Shown: one piece after another, positions 9,229-17,247 of the stretch
Layout of the letters: the number at the start of each line of letters is the position of its first letter
Numbering within the stretch: position 1 is the first letter of the stretch
DNA from: Beroe ovata
Lineage: Eukaryota > Ctenophora > Nuda > Beroida > Beroidae
Reading direction: 5' to 3'
Assembly (NCBI GenBank): GCA_946803715.1
Contig: CAMPET010000268.1
Coordinates: 31,215-48,461 of the forward strand
Length of the DNA stretch: 17,247 nucleotides
Made by a program: the position numbers and the translations under genes
The notes under the pieces: generated by a model
What the model was told of the DNA's origin: nothing
The model's database searches: none
Seen by the model: the letters and a program-made list of their open reading frames with translations, nothing else

Positions 9229-9539
9229 TGAAATAAGGAAATGCTTTAATAAATTCTAGTGATAACTTATCATTTTGCGCACTATAATTATCCGTGCGCC
9301 TGCGACTGAGTATTATAATGAACTTAAAGGAACGCTGAACATGGAATTTCGCTTCTGCTTTGAAATTGAATCAACAAGTAAATGTTATCAAGTTACATGA
9401 CCAGTGACCGGTTACCACCCATAAAATATGGGGATTTGAGCTTTGGCTTATCACAAAATGAATAAAAAATATCAATAAGCGATTAATGAAATTAGCTCAC
9501 GCGTGAAGCGTGATACTGATTGTATTGTTGAACTAGACC

Positions 9540-9547
9540 TATATAAA
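9540..9547 (+). promoter_or_regulatory. TATA box for the small secreted-protein gene
   Basis: TATATAAA, a full consensus match, about 310 nt before the ATG at 9860. A start site near 9570 would leave room for a short 5' exon; a donor-like GACGTGAGG near 9707 and an acceptor-like TTCATTCCAG ending at 9849 could bound a ~140-nt 5' UTR intron. Confidence 0.45.
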
Positions 9548-9859
9548 CCGACGCATGGACCTCATTCCATCGAACCCGCTATATATCCCACTTCTTATGC
9601 CAGAGAGACATATTTGCGCACCGTGCACTGCAATGCTGAATGCGTAGTGCGCGAAAATGTTGCAGGATGACTCCCTGCCCTCGTTTTCGGAATTTAATTA
9701 CTAGCGCGACGTGAGGGGAAAATTCCTTACAAGCAAATATTTGAGACAAAGTATATTCTGTATCACCCCCTGCGTTCCTAGATATTGCCAAAAATTCCAT
9801 TAGATTATATCCAAGTATATTGCTCAAATGACAATTGAATTCATTCCAGTTTCTGGAGC

Positions 9860-10384
9860 ATGACGAAGTCTCTACTCTTCCTGATTGGTCTTGTTGCCAT
9901 GACAACAGCAAAATCCGCTATCATAGATGACCCGTATGAGTGCATGAATGTTATGGAATATGCTGGACTCTCGCCAAGATTTGCCCAGATGGTAGCTCAT
10001 GCCATTCACTCCCTGACTGTGGAAGATATCAACTACTACTTCGAGGAGACAACTACTGTTGAAAACAACATACCAACCGTCAACAGGGACCTCAGCGTAG
10101 ACGAGCCTAGGCTACTGCCTAGCGCCCCACTTGCTAATTACGCCACTGACTTCACGACCATGGGGATGAAGGTATTTGACCTGGTAATGCGGAACATGGG
10201 ACAACATAGATGGGGAACATCCAACGAGGGTGTGCTGGAGAGAATCGACCATGCCATGCACATGTCTGAGATCTGGAGTCAGGCTGGGGAGCAGTACAAA
10301 GTGGTGCAAAGACTACTGGACCCACAGTCTGATATCTGTTCCTGTGTCACAGACATTGAACAAAATGATGTGCTTAACACCTGA
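9860..10384 (+). CDS. Small secreted protein, unknown family
   Basis: 174 codons. MTKSLLFLIGLVAMTTAKS is a clear signal peptide, so the product is probably exported. The rest is acidic and largely helical-looking, with only three cysteines beyond the leader: one early in DDPYECMN and a pair in DICSCV near the C-terminus. I recognise no domain. The start is chosen because the leader begins exactly at this ATG, 10 nt after an acceptor-like TTCATTCCAG; a consensus TATA box lies at 9540. The frame ends in TGA at 10382-10384, but convincing open sequence continues at once in another frame (10378-10776) and the nearest poly(A) signal is only at 10814. The true C-terminus may therefore be longer, through an unseen intron, or the gene may be frameshifted. 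Real gene likely; its extent is uncertain. Confidence 0.7.
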   Translation: MTKSLLFLIGLVAMTTAKSAIIDDPYECMNVMEYAGLSPRFAQMVAHAIHSLTVEDINYYFEETTTVENNIPTVNRDLSVDEPRLLPSAPLANYATDFTTMGMKVFDLVMRNMGQHRWGTSNEGVLERIDHAMHMSEIWSQAGEQYKVVQRLLDPQSDICSCVTDIEQNDVLNT

Positions 10385-10776
10385 ACCTTGTGGCACTGAA
10401 GATAAGATATCCTGGTATAACATCAGGAAACATTACACTCATCAACCGCTACCTCGATGGGATACAAGACTCGAGGTCCAAACGATCAGTACCAGGCTTC
10501 AGTTATAGCGCATCTTATAGTGCACATTAAGGAAAGCAAAGTGAAAGTAAAAAGAATAGTGGAATACGTCCGGATTTCGAATCTGTGGACTTTGGATTAC
10601 CGGACGAGGCTATCTTGGAGCTTGTTGCCACTGAACTGGAGGACGGTGATGATCCTAGCATGACGCCACTCGATAGTGCAGAGAGCTGGCAAACTTGGCG
10701 GCAGATGAATTTGGACGCTTTTGAGGATAGTGGATACTTTGACCTGGCAGTTTTCATGTTTTGTATGCTGAACTGA
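10378..10776 (+). other. Possible 3' continuation of the secreted-protein gene, in another frame with one internal stop
   Basis: In the frame shifted by one from the 9860-10384 gene, codons run open from 10378 to 10527 (beginning HLNLVALKIRYPG and holding a dibasic RSKRS), meet one TAA at 10528, and run open again from 10531 to 10776. The second part is acidic (DEAILELVATELEDGDDPS) and looks coding. AATAAA follows at 10814. Options: a last exon or exons joined by introns I cannot place, a recently broken gene, a base error in the assembly, or 3' UTR that is open by chance. Confidence 0.4.
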
Positions 10777-10813
10777 GTCATTTTTTGATTTTTTCCCTTT
10801 TTAACTATGTGGC

Positions 10814-10819
10814 AATAAA
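10814..10819 (+). promoter_or_regulatory. poly(A) signal AATAAA for the secreted-protein gene
   Basis: Canonical hexamer 38 nt after the stop at 10776 and 430 nt after the stop at 10384. The short distance to 10776 supports the idea that the 10531-10776 frame is the real end of that gene. Confidence 0.55.
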
Positions 10820-10863
10820 CAGTTTTGATCACCGTATAATCCTCATTCAGTTCATTGAGTTTA

Positions 10864-13800
10864 TCATCTTGAAGTAAAATAAGAGAGGGATATAGAGAGA
10901 TAATGTCTAAATTCCGTACAATTAGGTATAGAAACAGGAATTGCTTCTAAAAGTATAGTATTGATTGAGAATAATGGCAAGCCCGCCATAAAAAAGCTGT
11001 TCGGTTATCTTACCTAACAGAAGGCTGGATACCATAACATCATCCAAACGCGCTAGCGTAGTGAGGACTTCCAACAACTGCGGAAGATAGTTGAATTGAA
11101 ATTGATTCCAATTAGAAGACGAATATATTCCCTTCAACAATTACCAATGTACCCCGTCCTCTGATCTCTGCCTCATGAAAGCAATTATATGACCAACCTC
11201 ATTCGCTTCACATCTGTAGAGTTTCCAGTTTTGCCGAACATTGACCAACACAGCAACGACCACTTGGTAGAGGTTAGCTAGTCTCTCCACATGGAAATCC
11301 ACTCTCCGAGTCTCGACTAGCCCGTGACCTGTCTCTCGTAGTAGCGACAGCAAATCTGCCCCAGGGCAGGGGGCTCCAGACAGCAGCATGGCAGTCAACC
11401 TGTCTGAGTATATTATATCTGTCAATAACAAGCAAATGAAATGTGCCACATTCTGCTATCCCTAGAGCACTAGAGCAGCGCGCGGAGCTATTGACTGCTC
11501 CAGTGCTCCACCGAGGCCCCTTTTTTGCCCCCAAAGTGCCCCCTTTTTGCCCCATTTGTGGCCACTTTTTGCGCGGTAACTCACCAGTTTTCATTTCAGA
11601 AGAAAGCCAACTATTTAACATCATCATCGCAGCACTGTTCTTCATTCTGACATCAGAGCATAGGTGGAGCGAAGCGGGTGAACTGAAACACTGACAGGTT
11701 CATTTCAGTTGTGGAAAATGGGGGGATCAATCGCAATGATGTATGTCATGTAGTATGTCATGTTGTCAGGGTAACGCATATAGTCGTGCAATCATTTCGC
11801 TGCCTCGTTGTATATATCGGGCTTGTCGAATGTCGATCGATGACAGCCCCTGTCGAGAATTTGGTTTTGCGCGCGCGGCGCAAACTTCAAAAATACTCTC
11901 AGACACTGTGGCTTTCATCAGCGGCTTGCATCAGCGGTCTAGCATCGCCAGACAAGGTAAAGCGGAAATTCGCTATTTACGAGTGGATTAAGATTGAAAA
12001 GTTCGCAATTGAAATGATTATTTCAGTAACTGACATCCAACCTTGTTATAGATTGATCGGTTAGTTGTTCCTGTATCTGTTTCTGTAGCTCCGGTCCACT
12101 GTAGATCATGATCCTTGAAATAATTACTCCGAGGTATCTTCTCTTGATGTGACAGTGTGTCACCGGTAACAATGACACGAGAAAGTGCAGGAGAGAGGAT
12201 ATGTAATGTGGACTGGCCAGTCTGCAGAGATGAGAAGATAACGGAAGATAAATCACGTGACGGTGGTTGACCGATGAGCACATTGATCCAATCAGTGGAA
12301 ATCGAGAATAACTGTCACGTGATTTGTGCTATATTTTAGGGTGCGGCCGGTGCATGGCCAGGTGGCACTCACCTAACAAGGAAAAGGAGGACGTTAGCAG
12401 CTACCACATGGACGACACATGAATAGGACAGGACATGCTGTATGAGCGTGGTTTCAACTGTCTGGAGATCTGAGCAGCTCCTGATCTGTGTACACAATCC
12501 ACTCAACTTGTATATCGCAAAGTGCGTCACAGAAACAGGTCTGTTAAGAGGGAATGGGAACATGAGTTTGAGAAGTGGAGAGATGAGGAGAGGACTTCAT
12601 TACTCGAGATAAAAATGGATCAATAGTAAGAATTGGGATATGTATACCGATTTGAATATCCCGAGGGGTATATCATCAAATGTGGCACTGGCGCTGCTGT
12701 CCTCAGTAGAGTGAAGATATCGGCAAATTGTGACAGTCTACAGTTAGAGAGAAGCGATACCAGATGAACTGTTCTGGTCTTGGCACATCGGCCGGCCACG
12801 TTACCAGGACAACCATTCAATTCGGGATCAATACCATCACCAACAGTTGAGCCTATCACGTGATCAAACTTGATGTGCGCCCCTACCTGATTTATTGAGG
12901 GGTATGAGTATGGTGTGCAGGAAATTTGAGTTTAAATTCACCATTCTCTCTATTTGGGGACAGACGGATAGAAATAAGCTAGATACAGAGCATGTATCTA
13001 CTCACACTCGATCTGAATACGGTAAGGAAGTTTGCCACTCCCTCCAAACTACTTCCCATGGTGTAAAGCGTGTAGACAAGATCCGTGATATGGTCACTCA
13101 TGGGGCGCGATTCTGCTGGAGCTAGCCGAGTCATGAGCTGCAGAGTAATGAATATTCCATACTCGCTCTATCTCTCTGTATACAGTATAGAACCACCCAA
13201 ATACCATGTTTATGATTCAGACACTCACTTTCAGGAAGCCAGCAGCTAGGTATTTGAGTATCTTGAATGTGGTCTGGTCAGTTATATCGAATGTGAGGTA
13301 TATCTGTATAGTTTCTGCCAGGAGGCATGCATAGTGAACTGTTTCTTGGCCAGGGTCACGTTCCAGCCACTCCAACACTCCCTACAGAATGTTGACATAG
13401 ATCAGGACTTATCTACACAGTGATAATATTCCACTGTTGTGGTCCACAATTTCAGTGCAATCGTGGACATGTCCACTGTTTAGTGAACAGTGTTCAAACA
13501 TGCCCACAATTTTCTCGCCGCGAAATTACCAGGAGCTGGCAATCATCCAAGATTCACTGAGACCCAAAACACGTCATGCACCTGATAATTACACCCCACC
13601 CCCATTACATTTCAAAGATTAAGGAAAACCTTCCAAAATGTCAGGGTGAATTTGTGATTGTCAGGACTGAAGATGTCACCAGTGGAAATGGAATCCCCAG
13701 TGCCATTAGTCGATAAATCCCCCAATAGCAGCTCCTTCGAGAGAACCTGCAACGATGAAACGTTCCAATTTACCAAGAAAAAGGACCATATATTATATTG

Positions 13801-14131
13801 ACTATAATTGGGGTAGGATTTATGTCAAACAACAGGACTATGCTGTGTGACCACTAACAGTTGTACTCTAGCATTGACAACTAAACCTGCCAGAATTGTG
13901 CCCTCTGATCTGACTTGATGTGATCTCGCAATGCTCTTGCCGTCACCCTTCCATAACACTGGGAAGCATGACGTGGTAATCAGGGATCTCAATGAGGATG
14001 TATAGTTTACATGCATAGTATACATCCTCATTGTATACATTGTACAGTATGTACACATTGTATACATTCGATCGGAGCGGAGAAAAACTTACCCCAAAGT
14101 CAATAGTGTTCACTTCCCCCGCCTTGGCCAT
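10864..14131 (-). CDS. Unrecognised ~506-residue alpha-helical protein, 12 exons, complete
   Basis: Exons assembled by hand on the minus strand, all with GT..AG borders and matching phases: 14131-14093, 13958-13887, 13746-13630, 13381-13229, 13137-13006, 12947-12887, 12852-12648, 12540-12373, 12221-12042, 11399-11153, 11077-11014, 10946-10864. The ATG sits in AACATGG with an in-frame TGA 15 nt upstream, and the donor after it is GGGGTAAGT. The protein starts MAKAGEVNTIDFG. It is soluble-looking and built of amphipathic helices, e.g. GVLEWLERDPGQETVHYACL, SSLLHFLVSLLPV, LLEVLTTLARLDDVM, which would suit an ARM/HEAT-type solenoid; I cannot assign a family. Firm exons: 1-5, 8-11. Less sure: exon 6 and the 34-nt intron after it, and the last exon. 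It lies downstream of C2CD5 on the same strand and converges on the secreted-protein gene. Confidence 0.75.
11400..12041 (-). other. Largest intron of the unrecognised gene, holding repeats
   Basis: 642 nt between exons 9 and 10, much longer than its neighbours. It contains a C/T-rich block at 11515-11570 with repeated GCCCC and TTTTTG units, and copy 2 of the family E repeat at 11831-11905. Open frames on the plus strand here are not coding by any sign I can see. Repeat insertion probably explains the size. Confidence 0.6.
11831..11905. repeat. Dispersed GC-rich repeat, family E, copy 2 (intronic)
   Basis: GTCGATCGATGACAGCCCC, TGTCGAGAATTTGG, a GCGC tract, GCGCAAA and CTCTCAGAC follow in the same order as on the opposite strand at 5881-5945. 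Confidence 0.7.
12250..12325. repeat. Intronic inverted repeat with palindromic TCACGTGA sites
   Basis: AAATCACGTGAC (12250-12261) and GTCACGTGATTT (12314-12325) are perfect 12-bp inverted arms inside the 151-nt intron between exons 8 and 9 of the minus-strand gene. Each arm holds an E-box-type TCACGTGA. Confidence 0.85.
13990..14033. repeat. Foldback in intron 1 of the minus-strand gene
   Basis: CAATGAGGATGTATA (13990-14004) and TATACATCCTCATTG (14019-14033) are perfect 15-bp arms around a 14-nt loop, followed by a TGTATACATTGTACAGTATG palindromic stretch to about 14070. Confidence 0.9.
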
Positions 14132-14596
14132 GTTGTCGAACACTCACAGCTCAATATGTCTCATTGCAGGGCTGTCAGCTTGGACTTTCCATTCGATAAT
14201 CGATTGTAAAACATCCTATTTTGGATAAAATTATCGTGTAGACATCTTATTTTATGCTGATTTAATTGCAATGAGACATAGCTTAATGTTATATTCTGGA
14301 ACTTTCAAAGCTAAGTTTCAACCCTATTTTGAATTTGATAAACGAATACCCCGCAATTCAACGTCAATTCTCTCACGGATGTTTACCCTCCTTATGATAA
14401 GGAGAGACATTGCATAAAATTAAATTTTTATCACACAAAATGCATATTACACGAAATGATGGTTCCAAAATACGTCTCTTCACCGAGAAGATAATTTGGT
14501 AAACACAGCAGCTTCCTCAGGTGAGGAAAGACTCGGATTATCAGATTTCAAACCTTCCGAACGTCGGTAGCTACACAGAACTAAGCTCGGACAGTA
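14132..14596. other. Spacer between C2CD5 and the minus-strand gene
   Basis: 465 nt, AT-rich. It should hold the C2CD5 3' UTR and the promoter/5' UTR of the next gene. ATTAAA on the minus strand (14261-14266) is a possible C2CD5 poly(A) signal; no AATAAA on that strand. A short hairpin CTCCTTATGATAAGGAG lies near 14388-14404. No TATA box is obvious. No other gene seen. Confidence 0.5.
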
Positions 14597-17061
14597 TCAT
14601 GAAGCGGGGGGTTGGGCGATTGAGTCATAGTTCACAAACGCAGCATCGCCCGATATATTCAGAAGAATCTGAGCTTGGAACTTCTGGGGACCATCAATGA
14701 GAACCATCTCGCCAATCCTGTATTCCAGTAGAGCGTTACCGCCGAGTGCACTGACGTGCGCGCGGAGTATTGCCTGTGATTCCACGATGAAGTTCTTGGT
14801 GAAGGAGCTCAGGTCCCTTACATCGGCACTTTCCCTTATTAAGAAGATGTTGATATGTCCGAAACAGTGACGAAGTACCGTTCCTGGGAGAAGTAGGTTA
14901 ACACTGTGTTCAAACCAAATCAGTATCACGGTCATGACCACGCAACGCCACTCTTGTTTAGGGTACACTGGCAGAACCCACTTGACACATGTAGAAGAAC
15001 ATATTACGCGCGGCACAGAGGTGACGTTTTTGAAACAACAGATATCACGTGAAGTAATAGATATGGTGAGATGGTGTGAGCTATGTACCTGGTATATGGT
15101 GAGATGGTGTGAGCTGTGTACCTGGTATATGGTGAGATGGTGTGAGCTGTACTTGTGTCTCAGCATGAAGAACACCACTCTCCTGACTACCATGACTGAG
15201 GTTCATGAGGTCCTCGTCACAGAACCGTATCTCGTTACTGCCCGAGCTGATGAACCTGCGTGGGAACCGCCCGACCACGTGTTGTAGTTACTAGTTACTT
15301 TCGACAAAAAACGGAGAACGAACGCTATATTTTTTCATAGCAGGGTCTACCCAGTACCATCGCTGGGCTTGATTTCCTGCCGGGCTTGATTTCCTACTGA
15401 AGAATGTTCAGTGTTCACCTACCTCTGGTATCTCCGTTTGAGCCCCAACTTGTGGGGCGCAGCTGTAGGTGACAGGGGTACGGAAAGGAGGGCGATGGCG
15501 GATATCACTATAACCAACTCGTCCTCATCAGGCATGTGAACATGGAACCTGAAACACATAGGTTCTGTACAGTGTACAGTAAGTCAAGTATGGAACCTGA
15601 AACACATAGGTTCTGTACAGTGTACAGTTACAGTAGGTCAAGTATGGAACCTGAAACACATAGGTTCTGTACAGTTACAGTAAGTCAAGTCGGTCGCATA
15701 GTAACGGGCAGTTAACACGTCCTGATATAGTTATCACCCATTACTATGCTAATTACAGGTCAAGATAACACCTCCAGAACCCCATTTTCGGTTTCCGTTT
15801 TCTGCAGCCCGCGGGTGCCGAAAAATCGAAAATGAGACATATTTACTCATCGTACATAAGTGAAATCTCAATTCCTTTCGAAGCCTTATGACCGACAGCG
15901 CCTCAACTTCAAGGAAGCGCGATAGGGCCAAAATTCCATCGAGAATCGACTCAGTGTCCAAAAACCCTAAAAGTAAAATAAATGGAACACAGCGATGTCA
16001 AAAACGGCCAAAATTATTTTTTGAGCAGGTGTACTGAAGATAAGTGTTTCCGGCCTATTTTTGGACGTAGAATCCGAATATGGAAACATTTCTGAGCTAG
16101 CTCATCGGGAAATTAATGAAAATTTCAATTTCTTTTTCAGACTTTTCCAGAGATAGGGCTAGATTTCGATCAGAAAACTAGTGGAGAGCGTAGTATACTG
16201 TACTTGACACTATTAAAATATAATCATTCATTGAACCTGATATTACTCAGAAGGCAGCTCCTGAACTTGCGAAGTTTGAAGCACATCAGCTGGATGTTCT
16301 TGTTGATGATGAGGTCCAAGTCAGCTGTTTCGAGGTTGGGGGCCGTGTTGACCCTACATATTTCTGTCAGAATATGGGCTCCTTCAAATGGGACCAGGTC
16401 TTCTGAGGGAGTGAGTTCAGAAAACATTTCATCCCATATAATTGAAAGATAAAGCTTGAAATTTGACCCAAAGGGGAACGCGCATTCCCCCAGTATTCGT
16501 GTCCCGAAGAAGAAATTCCACATTTCACTCGTATGGTTATAACACACCAAGCCCGCCAAGGAAATGGCAAAATGCACACACTAATACCCACACTATACCC
16601 ACTATACCCAAACTATACCCACACTATACCCACTAATACCCACATAATATGGAATTGAACTCACCACTAACGCCAGGTACAGTTCCCGTGCTGGAAGTGT
16701 ACATGTGATCGGCGAAGGGGGAGCTCAGAGTGCTCTCAATCTTCACTTCATCCTTCACATCCTCAATATCAACGATAATTACGTCCTGGGCAATCTGTGT
16801 CATGTTTAGACGAGCGGTGACAGATTTTTGTCAAGCCATTTGAAGGGTGTCACACAATGCCATACTAGCACACATAGTGACGTGGAAACCATGGAAACGA
16901 TAACCATGGTAACGGCTGTGTGTGGTAACCTTGCTTGTGAGCGATAGATCGAGGTCGGGAGCGGGTGCACTGGAACTGACAGGCGTGCTGTCACGAGTGA
17001 TGTTGTAACATGTCACATTCTTCTCATATGCTGCCTGTATTGCTTCCTGTAGCTTGTCAAC
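14597..17061 (-). CDS. C2CD5: C2CD5 (C2 domain-containing protein 5/CDP138), last six exons; 5' part lies outside the window
   Basis: Minus-strand exons with consistent phase: 17061-16930, 16794-16665, 16402-16237, 15548-15423, 15255-15122, 14883-14597 (stop TGA). The product is the C-terminal ~325 residues; the membrane-binding C2 domain would be encoded upstream. Family features: acidic DVIIVDIEDVKDE, then HMPDEDELVIVISAIAL, the TPSHHIPG junction, GHINIFLIRES, and RAHVSALGGNALLEYR with NISGDAAFV, which belong to the YbjQ-like C-terminal domains. In mammals C2CD5 is an AKT2 substrate that helps GLUT4 vesicles fuse with the plasma membrane; the role in this organism is unknown. Odd points: the donor of exon 5 lies in a 33-bp tandem triplication and the acceptor of exon 4 in a ~50-bp one. 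Protein family is firm; exon 1 border and the choice between tandem donors are less so. Confidence 0.9.
15061..15159. repeat. 33-bp tandem triplication over a C2CD5 splice donor
   Basis: Units start at 15061, 15094 and 15127, each ATATGGTGAGATGGTGTGAG followed by CTATGTACC, CTGTGTACC or CTGTACTTG. On the minus strand two of the junctions read ATACCAG|GTAC, giving donors after 15122 and after 15089. Confidence 0.92.
15543..15690. repeat. 48-54-bp tandem triplication over a C2CD5 splice acceptor
   Basis: Units start at 15543, 15591 and 15645, each TGGAACCTGAAACACATAGG followed by TTCTGTACAG and variable TACAGT/TAAGTCAAGT. On the minus strand each unit contains the acceptor GTGTTTCAG|GTTCCAT; the first unit (15549-15550) is the one in frame with the exon. 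Confidence 0.93.
15691..16236 (-). other. C2CD5 intron, no further exon seen
   Basis: Long intron between exons 3 and 4 (15549-16236 in full). An open minus-strand frame at 15749-15961 is not bordered by usable splice sites and would break the join between NIR and FHVHM, which is in phase and matches the family. No repeat family recognised beyond the triplication at its end. Confidence 0.55.
16575..16645. repeat. Minisatellite of CCCACTATA/CTAATACCCACA units in a C2CD5 intron
   Basis: About seven imperfect 9-12-bp units built on ACCCACTATACCC, between exons 2 and 3 of the minus-strand gene. Confidence 0.85.
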
Positions 17062-17247
17062 CTGAACATAGGACTGTACAATGGTTAGTAATAGATACCA
17101 GTTATTCACGATACCACAGCATGAGAAAATCACGTGTCACAACACTCAACACGTGACAAGTAAACACAAGTAAAACGTGGCATATTACCACAGCATGTGA
17201 CACAGCACAGTTGTGTAGCACAAACACACACACACACACACACACAC
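17062..17247 (-). other. C2CD5 intron at the window edge, ending in (CA)n
   Basis: Acceptor CCTATGTTCAG lies just before exon 1. Further out is an inverted TCACGTGT/ACACGTGA pair (about 17131-17157) and a (CA)n tract at 17225-17247 that forms the window edge. No exon seen. Confidence 0.6.

Larger units (their letters stand above)
7860..9539. other. Intergenic region with a duplicated segment and a scaffold N
   Basis: No gene supported. It contains a 23-bp near-match to the protease (8274-8296), two diverged copies of a ~280-bp sequence (8635-8913 and 8915-9228) and the N at 8914. Open frames on the minus strand here (such as 8226-8456) do not resemble any family and have no splice context. 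Confidence 0.6.

Noticed and set aside
10527-10832. Minus-strand 101-codon frame as the last exon of the unrecognised gene, via an acceptor at CTTCAAG
   Set aside because: It overlaps plus-strand sequence that looks coding, the acceptor is poor, and a better in-phase last exon (10946-10864) exists.
11711-12064. Plus-strand 117-codon frame
   Set aside because: Lies in the large intron over a repeat and opposite an exon border; no domain or leader.
14388-14404. Hairpin CTCCTTATGATAAGGAG as a bacterial-type terminator
   Set aside because: The locus is eukaryotic; the hairpin lacks a T tract on the relevant strand and has no expected role.
15061-15159. CRISPR array
   Set aside because: The repeats are adjacent with no spacers; they are a simple tandem triplication.
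14934-15287. Plus-strand 117-codon frame with repeated MVRWCELCTWY
   Set aside because: It is the antisense of the 33-bp tandem repeat and of C2CD5 exon 5.
15749-15961. Possible extra C2CD5 exon on the minus strand
   Set aside because: No usable acceptor/donor pair, and the flanking exons already join in phase with family-matching sequence.

Overview
The window is eukaryotic nuclear DNA from an animal. Three of its six genes are split by short introns, mostly 58-150 nt, with standard GT..AG borders, and two are orthologues of metazoan proteins: the SWI/SNF subunit ARID1 (BAF250) and the C2-domain protein C2CD5. Small introns, tight spacing and many GC-rich foldback repeats suggest a compact genome of a non-bilaterian marine animal. 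A sponge is my best guess, but that is inference. The window opens on a (TG)n tract and closes on a (CA)n tract, and holds one N (8914) between two diverged copies of the same ~280-bp sequence. It therefore looks like a whole draft contig or sub-scaffold.

Layout. 504-3897 (+): the 3' seven exons of ARID1, from the end of the ARID domain to the stop, with a poly(A) signal at 4313. About 4340-6590: intergenic repeat cluster of short terminal-inverted-repeat elements, one nested in another, with readable target-site duplications. 6591-7667 (+): an intronless secreted papain-family cysteine protease with an intact catalytic triad but without one conserved disulfide. 7690-9850: intergenic, with the duplicated segment around the N. 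9860-10384 (+): a small secreted protein of unknown family, followed by more open sequence in another frame (10378-10776) before a poly(A) signal. 10864-14131 (-): a complete 12-exon gene for a ~506-residue, mostly alpha-helical protein that I could assemble by phase-consistent splicing but do not recognise. 14597-17061 (-): the last six exons of C2CD5.

The genes show no sign of working as one system; this is ordinary gene-dense animal sequence. The best leads are the disulfide-less protease, the unrecognised helical protein, tandemly multiplied splice sites in C2CD5, and the nested miniature transposons.
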